Shown piece after piece: positions 43,521-54,200 of a stretch of DNA of 64,000 nt. Position 1 is the stretch's first letter. Each line of letters begins with the position of its first letter. A program made the position numbers and the translations under genes. The stretch comes from Apoda limacodes (Eukaryota > Arthropoda > Insecta > Lepidoptera > Limacodidae): the NCBI GenBank assembly GCA_946406115.1, contig OX291558.1, positions 15,058,205 through 15,122,204 on the forward strand. Direction: 5' to 3'. The notes below the pieces were generated by a model, which was given only the letters and a program-made list of their open reading frames with translations, was not told the DNA's origin and made no database searches.

Positions 43521-45659
43521 TTGACGTGCGATTGGTGAAAAGAGACTGTCCTAAACAATATCATATAAGTATGTATCCTCTGTGTGTACAGTGACGTTAT
43601 ACAGACATACATACATTTTTAATACTAACGTTATGTACTTTACTATTATAAACTCAACTCAGTTTACACTGTTTATAGCCCAATGAATATGTTATAACAT
43701 AATAGTACAATGACTGCCATTTCACGTAATTTTGCCTAACTCTCCCCTTTAATTGAAACTTGCGGTGCTGCGTATCTGCGCCTGTAATTACTTACTACTG
43801 AACATTATTTGTTGATCAATGACTTTCTTAGACTAAATATCTAAATCTGTATTTGAATAGGATATAATTGTTGATTTCATGAGTATTTTAAGATTTAAAT
43901 TTGTTACAATTTCGTAAAAAAATTAAGGCTGTTCGTTTACATAAGTTACAAACCAAAAACATCATACACAAATACAAACGGAAGTAGAAAAGTTTAAAAG
44001 CTTTTTTCGTTTCTAAACTCACGAAAAAAATAGTTTTAAATTTTAAAAGACAATCCGATTATAGATTTTGACATCCTATATTTTTATATTTAAATTGTTT
44101 TTTGTGGTTTCAAGCAACAATAGTAGTAATAGCTATGAAACCCTTCACTAAGATGGACCCAACATGCCCGTGGTTTTATGGTATGACATATAAATACAAT
44201 TGTATATTTCCTATTGAACCCGTGCGAAGACAGGCCGGGTCGAAGTTAGTATTAAATACAGGCACCGTGGAAGACCTGCACTAATTTTCATGTTTTATTG
44301 CATCGAAGAACCTAGAAACCGTCTTAATTTAAGTCAATAAACTTATTAAAATTATTAGTTTAAATACCAATTGATTAGGTATATTTTTTTAGTGTATATT
44401 CAGCAGCAGCAGTAACAATCGAGCTCGATCTTTATATAATTCCATATGATAATTTTAATGATTCAAAAGTGTTTGAAAAAAAACTTAATTTGAATAAAAA
44501 CTTTTTGACTTGAACTTATTCAGGGTAAGATAAATATTAAATTGATATATTTGTACTCCTCCCACTGACTATCAGTGCAGTATCTTGGACACTGCTTATG
44601 CTGAGTGAGAGAGATTTTTTAAACTCACATACTAAAAAAAAATATTTATATTAATTAATATTCGGTTAGATAAATCATAGGTATAATTGAGTTTTTTTTT
44701 ATATATAGAGTTTTTCTTATTACATATTTATGTATACCATATATTTTTTCTTCTTGTACTCTTATATTTATTTATTTATTTGTGGCATTATAAAATTTTT
44801 TTTTTTACTTGGTAGTCATTTTTTTCTTACTTTAAAATAATCTAAAATTAATCATGCCCTCCTTAATATACAAAAAACACTACACATTTTTTTTAAGGAA
44901 TAACTTTTTAAATTAAAATTATTTAAAAAAAAAAACTTTATTATGTTTGTAAGAAAAGCAAAGCTCAGCCAATCCTCTCTTCATGGTCACATAAACACAG
45001 ACTCACGGACGTCCAAGAATGATTAGTTTTAATGTTATTATTTAGCATATTAAACAAATTAATTGTTTATAAAATGTACCATATGTGCTAGACAGATTAT
45101 TTAACTTCATATTAGTGCACTCATATTATCCTGTAAGTGATATATTAAAAAAAAAACGTCATTTAAGTTTCGAAAGACTGGGTTTTTTGACATGTCGAGA
45201 GTAGAGCGTAGTGCTCTACTTATGACACCGCTCCGCTTATGAGGCGTGCAATAAAAAATAAAACACATGGCTTTTTAATCGAAATGAATTAGAAAGTCTA
45301 CCTGTACATTATAAATTCAAATGCTTCCATGCACATGATGGTTTAATTGCGTGATTTAAGTTGCTGAACATGAATTTTCACTTGCTGCTTGGGAGAGGAG
45401 ATTAGATATATAAAGAACAAAGGTATATGTATTATCCTTTTAGAATTTTTCACTTCAAAATATTTGAGACAAAATAATCCTTTACGCCTGGGATCGGCAC
45501 GTGCGCCATGTTCTAAGTTTTTTTTTGTCAATCATAGAAAACAATATTGTATTGCTATTCATTTACCCGTTTACGTGACATTAGGCGCATACGTAAGCAT
45601 CCCTCTGTGACGAAAATCGAAGAGGTGGTTCAGCAAAGTTTTTATCGATTATTTTTATC
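43521..45659. other. No recognisable gene
   Basis: AT-rich sequence with several poly-A/T tracts (44,630-44,940). The ORFs at 44,102-44,284, 45,343-45,531 and 45,389-45,610 have no domain; the last two overlap on opposite strands. Confidence 0.4.
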
Positions 45660-46040
45660 TTATTTTTACTATTGAGAGCGTTGCGGTGTGAAGAAAGAGT
45701 GGTGACAAAGATTGAGAAAGGTATGTTAAGGTGGTTTGGACACGTTGAAAGAATGAACGAAAGTAGATGTACGAAACAGATTTATGAATCTGAAGCAATT
45801 GGTAGGGTCGGTAGAGGTAGACCTCGGCAAACGTATGTAGATCAAATTGAGTACGTTCTCAGAAAAGGCCAGATCAGGAGTACTCGGAATTGTAGAAAAT
45901 GTATGAAAGCATTGATGCATATAGATGAGGCAAGAGAGGTATGCCAGGATTGTAGCAAGTGGCAGACTTTGGTCTCTGCCTACCCCTCTGGGAAACAGGC
46001 GTGATGTTATGTATGTATGTATGTATGTTATTTTTACTAT
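45660..46040 (+). mobile_element. 5'-truncated RTE LINE copy with 13-bp target duplication
   Basis: The insert (45,673-46,027) is flanked by perfect copies of TTATTTTTACTAT at 45,660-45,672 and 46,028-46,040. It ends in a short tandem repeat (ATGT)n at 46,004-46,027, the usual RTE tail. The exact duplication and open frame suggest a fairly recent insertion. Confidence 0.9.
45674..46004 (+). pseudogene. RTE ORF2 C-terminal remnant
   Basis: An open frame of about 110 codons without an ATG at its start reads KIEKGMLRWFGHVERMNESR, then GRVGRGRPRQTYVDQIEYVL, and ends LVSAYPSGKQA with TGA at 46,002-46,004. In RTE elements this is the extreme C terminus of the endonuclease-RT protein, after the polymerase. 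No endonuclease or RT motif is present, so the copy cannot mobilise itself. The frame is undamaged. It is distinct from the RTE tail in the inverted-repeat arms, which ends in a QWTSF-type sequence. Confidence 0.85.
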
Positions 46041-46268
46041 GCAAATAATATTAACAAAAATCACAAAATATTTGCTAATGAAAAGTAACGGTGGTGCTTC
46101 ATTTTCTCTAAAATAAGTGGTTTGGGAGTAGGTAAAATGCAAAAAATGGCATCACAAAACCTACAAATTAAGATATGTTTCTCTTAAAGTCATTCGCATA
46201 TTTTGGCGACTTTTGAATATAATTCCGGTGGACTGTTACATAAAAGTTTTGGTAAACGAATTGTGCTT
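46041..46268. other. No recognisable feature
   Basis: AT-rich sequence. Confidence 0.4.
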
Positions 46269-46375
46269 AAAATATATGCGAGTGATAATCCTGGTGTTGT
46301 AAGCGTCCATAGGCTACGGTGACCGCTTACCATCAGGCGGACCGTGTGCTTGTTTGCCATCTTACTGCTATAAAT
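46269..46375 (+). mobile_element. Jockey/CR1-like LINE, 3'-terminal fragment
   Basis: GTGTTGTAAGCGTCCATAGG, GGTGACCGCTTACCATCAGG and CTTGTTTGCCATCTTACTG match the 3' end of the 35-38 kb LINE. Confidence 0.8.
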
Positions 46376-47109
46376 ACAAAACCTCCTGTTAATTTTGTAA
46401 AGCTTTTAATGTTTAAACTTAATGATACAAAATTTATTTTAATAATGTTTGATATTTTAAAATATCGTACAGTTTAAAAAGTGTCTATGTGAATTATTTC
46501 CAACTGCTGATAAAAATGTTTTATCTGTACATCAAAATTATTACGGATGAATAATTTTCTTAAGATCTTAGAACGTAGGAAGGCTGAATATGTATTTTAG
46601 ACACGCTTTACATCACCGCCTACGCAAAAACCTTAACGACCTTTCCTAAATTACGAAAATACAGTAATTTGCAAATCGTGTCAACGTATGTATTTAGGAG
46701 ACAAACGAAGTTTTCAAAGCCGACCTTTACGCTAATTTAAGGATAATTAGATTGATATGAATTGCTATTTTATTTTAGTGAGGTAGGTATGTTAAACAAA
46801 GATAAAATAGAAGAATATGACGAATTAAAGAAATGTTGCCATTGTCGTGTATCTTTTTTACTTTTTATCCTGTCTGGTCACACAGTTAAACACGTGTTTA
46901 AGTATAGTTAAGTACAGGTAGCATACTATTTGAGTAAAAGATAAAATCCCATAAATCATAAAATTTAAAATAAACAGACGAACTTCTCGTTCTGCATTTT
47001 GAATCATAACTTAAAACTACCTACTTAACTAATTCAACTTAGCAAGTTTCCAAAGGTCCAAGCTTACATAATTTCCTAATTATTAAAAATTGCCAAGCTT
47101 GTAGTTACT
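46376..47109. other. No recognisable feature
   Basis: AT-rich sequence. Confidence 0.4.
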
Positions 47110-47929
47110 ATTCACTATCATAATATTGGTTCCGGGGCTCAGTGGGTTGTGAGTAGGGCATGCAGAACCGGTACCGGTTCCATGATTTCTGATACCCGGT
47201 TCCATCGCATGATTTTTAAATACGGTTTAAATTTTAATAAAAATATACTATGTGAATGTTATAGAAATGAAATGAAATTGTTTTCCATTTACAATCATTT
47301 TAATAAAATTTTACACGAAAAAAAAAATTAACAAGTCAGTCTTTATAATTACTTTGTTTTTTATTTCAGTATCGTTAACAATTAAAGAAAAATGCTATTT
47401 ACAATTAAAATAAAGCCACATATCAGTTTTAATAAGTACTAACTAAACATTGTTTTTCAATAACAATCATATTAATTTAATAAAAATTAGCAAATAGCCC
47501 TTGATTTTCAGTTATATCATTTAAATAATTTTTAATCAGAGATAAATCACCAAATCAGTCTTCATTAATAATAATTATGTCTTATGTACCATTTCAAATA
47601 ATAATAATCAGTCTTATTTAGTATAGTATAAGTCTTATAATAAATCGAAGGTTCTTTGATATTACTGCAAAGTAATGAAATGTAGTATTAGAAATGACTA
47701 ATAATCAAGTGGGTACTTAAACCAAAAGAACCGCAGGTACTGTAAAATAAACATTTAACCTCAAAAAATAAAAATAGTAGGGGCCCAGCGAACGTTGTTT
47801 CGCTAAAGTTCCTCTCAGACCCTGCGAAATTAGTTTCCACTGGCGTCTTACCTTCCCCGGCGTGTGCACAGCCTCTTACCAAATTTCACTATAATACCGT
47901 TCGCCTCGCGCTTTCCCCCTTTTCTGTAA

Positions 47930-48340
47930 CCAAAGGGTAAAAACGGTACCCTTTTACTATGACTTCGCTGTCCGTCCGTCCGTCTGTCATCAGGCTGTAT
48001 CCCATGAACCGTGATAGCTAGACAGTTGAGATTTTCACAGATGATATATTTTTGCTGCCGCTATAATAACAAATACTAAAAATAGAATAAAATAAATATT
48101 TAAGGGGGACTCCCATACAACGAACGTGATTTTTTGCCGTTTTTTGCTCGATATTAAAAACGGCAACAGGTAGACGCTTGAAATATTTACAGATTATTAA
48201 GTTTTATATTTACTTTAAAAATCAATAATTAAATTAAAATAAAATAAAAATTTAAGGCGGTCTCATACAACAAACGTGTTTCTTTTTTGCCGATTTTTGT
48301 AAATTTGTACGGAACCCTCGCACTTGGCCGGTTTTTTTTT
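47930..48340 (+). repeat. Dispersed repeat (subtype B) nested in the hAT element
   Basis: It starts CAAAGGGTAAAAACGGTACC with CGCTGTCCGTCCGTCCG and CCCATGAACCGTGATAGCTA, and ends GTACGGAACCCTCGCACTTG then GCCGGTTTTTTTTT. It matches the minus-strand copy at 34,148-34,572. Confidence 0.8.
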
Positions 48341-49006
48341 AGTTAATATAAGAACCTAACGTTATTATTAGGACAAAGTTCTTATAATAAAAACTTAATA
48401 CATTTTTGTTCTGCCGTTCTTAAGTAATAGCGTGATAAAGAAAAACAAGGATTAATTTTTAGGTAAATAGATACTGCCTTAGGATATATTTTAACTTTCG
48501 GAGTTCGGTATAGTAGGTTTTAGGCCCAATAACAGAATTGAATTTGCTTTACAGTTTTGAGTTTTATTATTAAGCTATTAAATAATACACTGTGTGTACT
48601 ATTAATATAAGATATTATAGATATAAAGACTGCACTTAAACATTCTTAAAAATGCCTCAAACTTGCGCGTGGACTCTATCTGATGTAAAATAGGTTCATT
48701 AAATATACAACTCTCTTTTCCCATAATATAGGTGATATCAAGCATTAGTGCTGGTAATACAAAAAGAGAGTACAATATGAAAAGTACAAATGATAACACA
48801 ACTAACAGATTGAGCCACGCTCGCACGATGAGTTACAGAGCGGAGTAGGCCGGGGGGTGGCTGTCGCTGGCGAGCTGGCAACGTTGCGTAAACGCATTGA
48901 CAAACCAAACCGTTTTACATTCGTACATATTTAATTTTCCTTCTTTTAGAGAACTGGGGGAACCGGGTATCGTTACATTCGGAACCGGTTCCATTCAATG
49001 TACTCC

Positions 49007-49080
49007 AGAACCGGGTATACCCGGGTAATTAAGGAACCGGGTATACCCGGGTAATTAAGGAACCGGGTATACCCGGGTGC
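49007..49080 (+). repeat. 26-bp tandem repeat at hAT right end
   Basis: GGAACCGGGTATACCCGGGT plus AATTAA repeats three times, near 49,007, 49,033 and 49,059 (period 26). The core CCGGGTATACCCGG is a perfect palindrome. The last copy runs into the terminal TGCATGCCCTA. The left end has only a diverged ACCGGTACCGGTTCC counterpart. Confidence 0.9.
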
Positions 49081-49289
49081 ATGCCCTAGTTGTGAGGCTC
49101 AATCCAGGGGCGTGGATTCGATTCCCGCACAAGAAAAAACATTAATGGAAAAACATTTGTGTTGTTTTAAGATCTTTCTATGTATATATTTACAAAACTT
49201 TGCTTAGTTTGGCACCAAAAATATCTACAACTAAAATATCACACACACATAGGAGCAACACTAGCAATCCATGTGGATATAATATTTAA

Positions 49290-49903
49290 TCTATATATTT
49301 AAAAATGAATCCCTATTTCCCGTGGTCACGCCATCACGCGTGAACGGCTAGAATGATTTCGTTAATTCTTCTTCTGTTGTGTTTGTTATTGTCAGGAGAA
49401 GGTTCTTATGAAAAAAAAAACTGTCAAATGCGAGTCGGACTCGCGCACTAAGAAAAATTCGAAGACGGCTGGACCAATTCGGGTAATTTGTTTTTGTTAG
49501 TGTTAGGGCAAGGTTTTTATGAAAGAAAAAACGGTCAAGTGCGAGTCGGACTCGCGCACTAAGAGAAACTTGAAGACGGTAAACCGATTTTAATGAAATT
49601 TAGGTAAGTAGTTATGCACACGTCGGGTAAGGTTTCTGAGAAAGACAAAAGGGTCAAGTGTGAGTTGGACTCGCGCAATAATGGTAAACCGATTTTAATG
49701 AAATTTTGGTTAGTTGTTATGCACATGCCGGGGAAGGTTTCTGAATTAGTACAACCCTTTTACAGCAGGTTAGTGCGGCAGTTGTTTAAAAAAAAAACCA
49801 CATTCGCCGGGTCAGCCGTGGATAATAGCTACCCTTTGTTGTAACAGGAGGCGCTACAGTGCATCAACTTTACCGGCAGAACAAAGTCTGCCGGGCCAGC
49901 TAG
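49290..49903 (+). mobile_element. Short non-autonomous Helitron with complete ends
   Basis: 614 bp. The 5' end TCTATATATTTAAAAATGAA (49,290) is preceded by A. The 3' end CTAG (49,900-49,903) is followed by T. A perfect 8-bp hairpin CCGGCAGA-ACAAAG-TCTGCCGG (49,873-49,894) ends 5 nt before CTAG, exactly as in classical Helitrons. The middle consists of three diverged tandem units. No replicase is encoded; the 20-kb Helentron belongs to a different group, so the trans-acting partner is probably elsewhere. Confidence 0.9.
49424..49740 (+). repeat. Tandem units of 110-120 bp inside the Helitron
   Basis: TCAAGTGCGAGTCGGACTCG recurs at about 49,424 (as TCAAATGCG...), 49,534 and 49,653, each followed by text ending in GGAAGGTTT- or GGTAAGGTTT-like phrases. 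GCGAGTCGGACTCGC is itself a 6-bp hairpin with a 3-nt loop. Confidence 0.8.
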
Positions 49904-49904
49904 T

Positions 49905-50559
49905 GAAATATAAAAATAATAATAAAATAATATTGAAATTTTTTCGCATATCAGATCCAACGTAGTTGTTATAGACAATGCTCACGAAATATATCAATTG
50001 AATTCACTAATGTTAATCTCATTGTCTAGTATTTTGCTGAGTCAAGCCATTGAGCGCGAATACGTATCCAATCACTGGCTTTATAAAGCGTCATTATTAT
50101 TGATTGGCAGTTTTAGCTCGATGCACAGAACCATTTTTTTTAAACAAGCTGTGTTTGCGACTTTATTTGCGTTATCTTTAGGTTATTGCATACATTGACA
50201 TTGGTTTAACTGTTGACAAAAGATTGAACCTAAGGACGAGCGCACATCACGATTTGTTTCTTTGCGAATTAATTTTTAAATCGGGCCGTAAAATGTTGCA
50301 GAAAATTCACTACGCTCACTGTGATTAAAAATTCGTTATATAGTTTATTCTCAACATGGACTTCGTACAAGTTGCTTGTCTTGCCTTGCTCCTTTAGAAG
50401 AGATGAAGCAAGAAAAAATAATTCGTCAATACTGGATCCACCCTTTTACAGCTGAAAGATACATCAAAGGTTTGTTTTATTTGAAACACAAAGATCTTCG
50501 ACAATATTCAAGAAAATTCTTTAGCTAATTAAATTTGATAAAACCGAATACAAGCGGCT
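49905..50559. other. No recognisable gene
   Basis: The 66-codon ORF at 49,998-50,198 encodes a fairly hydrophobic peptide (MNSLMLISLSSILLSQAIER at its start) but has no homologue that I recognise. The rest is AT-rich. Confidence 0.35.
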
Positions 50560-50665
50560 TCAGAGGAACTTATCTCCCGCAAACACTTGTAGGTAGTGGA
50601 ATGAACTACTTATATAATTGTCGCGGTTTTCCATACGGTATACAGTATAGGATCCTTTGAATTAA
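50560..50665 (+). mobile_element. Jockey/CR1-like LINE fragment, decayed
   Basis: GCGGCTTCAGAGGAACTTAT, CTCCCGCAAACACTTGTAGG, GTGGAATGAACTACTT and ACAGTATAGGATCCTTTGAA follow the order of 38,420-38,515. Confidence 0.65.
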
Positions 50666-51889
50666 TAAAAATATAATAAACCAAATTTCCTAACACAATA
50701 TTTCCTTTTGATGCGCATGAGTCGTTAGATATACTGGGTGTAACAAAATAGGGGTACTCAGCAGGGATCTATTATGTGTCATGAATTTAAACATTTAAGT
50801 TACATCTAAGGTTTGAATTTCTAACTTATGAAAAATAAGTACGTACAAAATATATTTTTTTGAGTGACAACTAGGGTTTTCTCTACGCGTAAACGATTCG
50901 GTATGATTCCCGGTCGGATTGACTTTAATTCTCTTTAGATACCCTTTTTAAAATTCTTAGATAATTTTGAAGCTTTCTAGTAATGCCGGATTAGTATATA
51001 ACATATCTGTTACATACTGTATAACAAACAAATCACTGATAATAACTATAATCAAAAAAAATAATTAATTTTACAGCACTTTTTTTTAGGTTTTTAGATA
51101 ATCTAAGTAGCGACGAGAGATGGAAACTTTACCCAGAAAGTTAGCCTTTTTTTCGATTTTTTTAATGTAATACTTAAGTAATGTGTAAGAAATTAATTTC
51201 TTAATTCTGTTTACACCGACAAAGTCTTTAGATTCCGAAAAGAGGGTTTAAAATAAACCAATTTTTTCGACAAAGAACCCATTAACTATACGTTTGAAAA
51301 TGTTTGGTGTCCTTAATATCTTTTTCGTATTACTTTTCCTTTTTGTTCGGAAATCCGTAATCAGGCTGGTAAGTTGGAAGGGTCGCCGGATGTTGCAAGC
51401 CACGAACCTATTGTTGCTTCGCTTTTGTTGTTGTGGATTTTACACTTGTAATTTATTTCAGGAAACACCTCGGTGACAAAAAATACGCTAAACTTGAGAA
51501 CAAAATGCGTTCTGTAAATTGTTATTTTGCCACTTTAGTTTACGTTATTTATGTTACTTAATAAATTTATGTTATTGTAAGTGTTTATATTTAAATCAGT
51601 ATAACACATTTAACAAATAATATTAGAACATCAGGTTGCATCTTCACAAGCCAATGTTTAGTAAAAGCCCTTTTTACTCGACTGCTCCAGAAGGATGGTT
51701 ATGTTTTTCGAGTGTACGTATGCTAGCTTAAGAATCGTCGTTAGATTCATCTCAATTGTAAGAATGACACTGGTTGAAGAGAGTGCTTATACACCCGCTG
51801 AAGAGAGCAGCGCCGTCCGCCGTTCCGATGCCTATAGGCAAAAACCCAATCCGCTCCGCGTAGCGCGACGCCGCGCGTGATATAATATA
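50666..51889. other. No recognisable gene
   Basis: AT-rich sequence. The ORFs at 51,294-51,476 and 51,695-51,880 have no domain. CpG density rises from about 51,790 toward the next block. Confidence 0.4.
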
Positions 51890-52520
51890 GACTATTAGAC
51901 TAGAGTGCAGCATCAATTGTGTAGCACCTTATCTACCCAAGCTATCCATATATAAGAAGAGGATGTCACTGCCGACTAGCGCAACCCGCGACAGCTTTCA
52001 GCATTCTAGAGGTCTCGGCCACACCGCAGCAAAGCATCGGGCCCTGAGCGGGGACATAGGAGAAACCGAGGTAAGAACACCACACTATCCCGACACATCC
52101 ACCGCTACTGGAAACGGGCTTCAGGACGATCCCACCTGATCTTGGTGGGACCCCTAAAAGGTTGTTGTTTTTTTTTCAAATATGTCGGTGGAATCGGAGG
52201 ATAACTGCAAACGGCAGTCTCGGGAGATGTTGACGAGAGTGACCTGCCACGGTCTTTCTCTGCGGTCGTCGGGATGAAGGGCTTTTGGATGGCTGGATTC
52301 AAAGTCCAAACACACCCACATACACACAATAAAACAAAGAGCGGATTAAGAGGCGGTATTGGTATTTAATAATTTGACTTTGGTGGGCGGTCAACTCGGA
52401 AGTCAGCGGTGAACTCGCGGCGGCACTAACGGTGCAACGACATACGGTGGGATGAGTAGGCATCATTTAAGCCATGGGTCCTTTCTCTTGGAGGTCGGGT
52501 TCTGTATAAGGCTACATAAA
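51890..52520 (+). other. GC-rich block with TATA-like and splice-donor-like signals
   Basis: A TATATAAG box-like sequence at about 51,948-51,955 precedes GC-rich text containing a donor-like GAAACCGAGGTAAGA at about 52,062-52,076. This could be a promoter and first exon of a gene or of an LTR retrotransposon. No second copy, primer-binding site or following protease/RT was found, so an LTR is not supported. The short ORF on the minus strand (52,105-52,329) has no domain. Confidence 0.3.
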
Positions 52521-53789
52521 ATTCTTGAAAAAATTAAACTGATGGGTTTTTAAAGTGCGGGCTAAAACATTTTTTTTTTTTCAAGAACCTCCAGTCAGGT
52601 TTCAAAATAAAGAACTTTAAAAGGCAACTACAAAAAAAAATATAACAGTTATAGTATAATGGTCCAGCGTGAGTAAAAAAAATGAAATAAAAATATCACT
52701 AAAAAGATGTGAAAAATAAATAAATAAACCCGACTGCAAAAATATTAACAACTTAACAAAATTAAAACATACCAAATATTAAACTATAAGCAGGTGGGAC
52801 TTATTTCAAAGCAAGTTCAAATAGTAAGTAGTACAAATCTCTCAAACTATATTAGTTACCTTATAATGATTTCCGTCTTCTTTTAGTTTAATATTTAGTA
52901 TGTTTAAATTTCTAGATACCAATTTTCAAATCACTTATGAAACCCATAACCTATAACGTATCTGGACTAAAATGACCTGGGTATTATTCCTTATACTATG
53001 TCTATATACCAAGATATGTTAGTAATTATCAGAATACACAAACAATGCAATTAATCTATGTGTTTCCTGATAATTAGACCGCTATTCAGTTTGTATTGAC
53101 ACAAGGAAGACCGCAATATATGCAAAGTTATGTGGGAAAACGAGACGGATTGGTATTCAACCGCATAACGTTTCAATTCGCTATGAATTCATGACAAATA
53201 GAGGGCCGAGCACTAAAGCATTGTTCAGGTCATTTGTCAGTCTTTGTCTTGTCATGAAACTTAGTGTTTGGATATAAGATTGTGTTACATTTTGATTATG
53301 GAGAAATAACCGATAATACTAATTTTATAATGCAAAAGAAAATCTTTCAGGTTGTCTGCTACCTCTTCACGCTTAAACCAGGCTTTACCGATTAAGATGA
53401 AATTTGGTATGGATATAGTTTGAGTCCCGAGAAAGGACATAGGCTTTTTGAGAACGACAAGTGTGAGTCGCTTTATTTTCTAAAATTGGGGAGTTGCCGT
53501 TGAAATCCCACATCGATAACTAAAAACTAGTAATCGATTAATTCATGACTTACAGTGGAAAATAATCTTTTTAGATTTGATACCAAAAAAATACGAAAGA
53601 AACCTTATAATTGCTTTTTACAAGCTGGCATAGTGCAGGTGATATGACAGGCTAGATATAGAAAAGCTTGTATATTTCCCGTTCGCTTTAACTTTTTCCT
53701 ATTAATTTCTCGTAGCCTTTGGGCCTCTACTTTTGACGCACTGGCCTTTACTCATATTGGACAAGAGGGATTTGAGTAAGTCCATCATG
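52521..53789. other. No recognisable feature
   Basis: AT-rich sequence. Confidence 0.4.
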
Positions 53790-53915
53790 CAGGCTCACTA
53801 AGGATCTTTTATCTTATGCAGATTCCCTAACGATGTTTCCTACACCGACACGGTGTATACGAAATAATGTACTTGGAAGATTAAGAAAACAATCTCATTG
53901 GTACATGCCAATATT
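53790..53915 (+). repeat. Dispersed repeat fragment (GTTTCCT..CACCG family)
   Basis: ATCTTATGCAGATTCCCTAA, CGATGTTTCCTACACCGA and TGTACTTGGAAGATTAAGAA are a decayed version of the repeat also seen at 585-720 (opposite strand) and in the inverted-repeat arms. Confidence 0.55.
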
Positions 53916-54019
53916 ATGATTCCACTCTTCTATGCTATAACTTTTGAAGTATTTCTATCATTAAAACTTTAAATAAACCCTTTTTTTGACAAAGCTTTAT
54001 TTCGTAATCGTTTCACGTT

Positions 54020-54200
54020 TTTTTGACGTGACAACGTCTTATAAATTGGTTTGCCGGGTGACACTTCAAGAAACTGCGTTACGCTCCGCTCACGTTATGC
54101 GCTCACAATGAGAGCGAGTGAGAGGCACGCGGCATGGTTAGCCCGCCTAAGAGCGAGAGAGACAGACATAAAAAGTGAAAGGCACAAGTTGTCACGTTAC
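54020..54200 (+). mobile_element. Non-autonomous Helentron derivative
   Basis: From TTTTTTGACGTGACAACGTC (54,020) the sequence is almost identical to the 5' end of the 7.2-kb Helentron (19,755 onward) for about 165 bp, except for a 14-bp deletion after CACGCG. It then jumps to GTTGTCACGT (54,188-54,197), the reverse complement of the 5' subterminal repeat. This layout, both subterminal repeats with no genes, is that of a miniature Helentron that relies on the large element's proteins. Text after GTTGTCACGT differs from the 20-kb element, so the exact 3' end is unknown. Confidence 0.8.

Larger units (their letters stand above)
47154..49088. mobile_element. Non-autonomous hAT DNA transposon
   Basis: 1,935 bp. 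Terminal inverted repeats TAGGGCATGCA (47,154-47,164) and TGCATGCCCTA (49,078-49,088) are perfect over 11 bp and continue imperfectly into ACCGGT/CCGGTTCC text. The 8-bp target duplication GTTGTGAG (47,146-47,153 and 49,089-49,096) is perfect and is diagnostic of hAT. No transposase is visible. The interior is AT-rich, with a GC-richer part at 47,780-47,930 and a nested dispersed repeat at 47,930-48,340. It must be mobilised in trans. Confidence 0.85.
47110..49200 (+). mobile_element. tRNA-derived SINE split by an hAT element
   Basis: Left half at 47,125-47,153: GGGGCTCAGTGGGTTGTGAG, close to a tRNA A box. Right half from 49,089: GTTGTGAGGCTCAATCCAGG then GGATTCGATTCCCGCACAAG, close to a tRNA B box (GGTTCGANTCC), followed by an A-rich tail. 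Without the hAT insert and one copy of the 8-bp duplication, the two halves give a tRNA-like 5' region of a SINE with normal A-to-B box spacing. SINE length and 3' end are uncertain. Confidence 0.65.

Noticed and set aside
47154..49088. hAT transposase gene
   Set aside because: Looked for an RNase-H-like or C-terminal dimerisation domain in the element; only short unrelated ORFs are present.
49100..49135. Functional tRNA gene
   Set aside because: GGATTCGATTCCCGC resembles a B box, but no acceptor-stem pairing or full cloverleaf is present once the hAT insert is removed; a tRNA-derived SINE fits better.
51690..52400. LTR retrotransposon
   Set aside because: TATA-like signal and GC-rich leader are suggestive, but no second LTR, primer-binding site, protease, RT or integrase was found.
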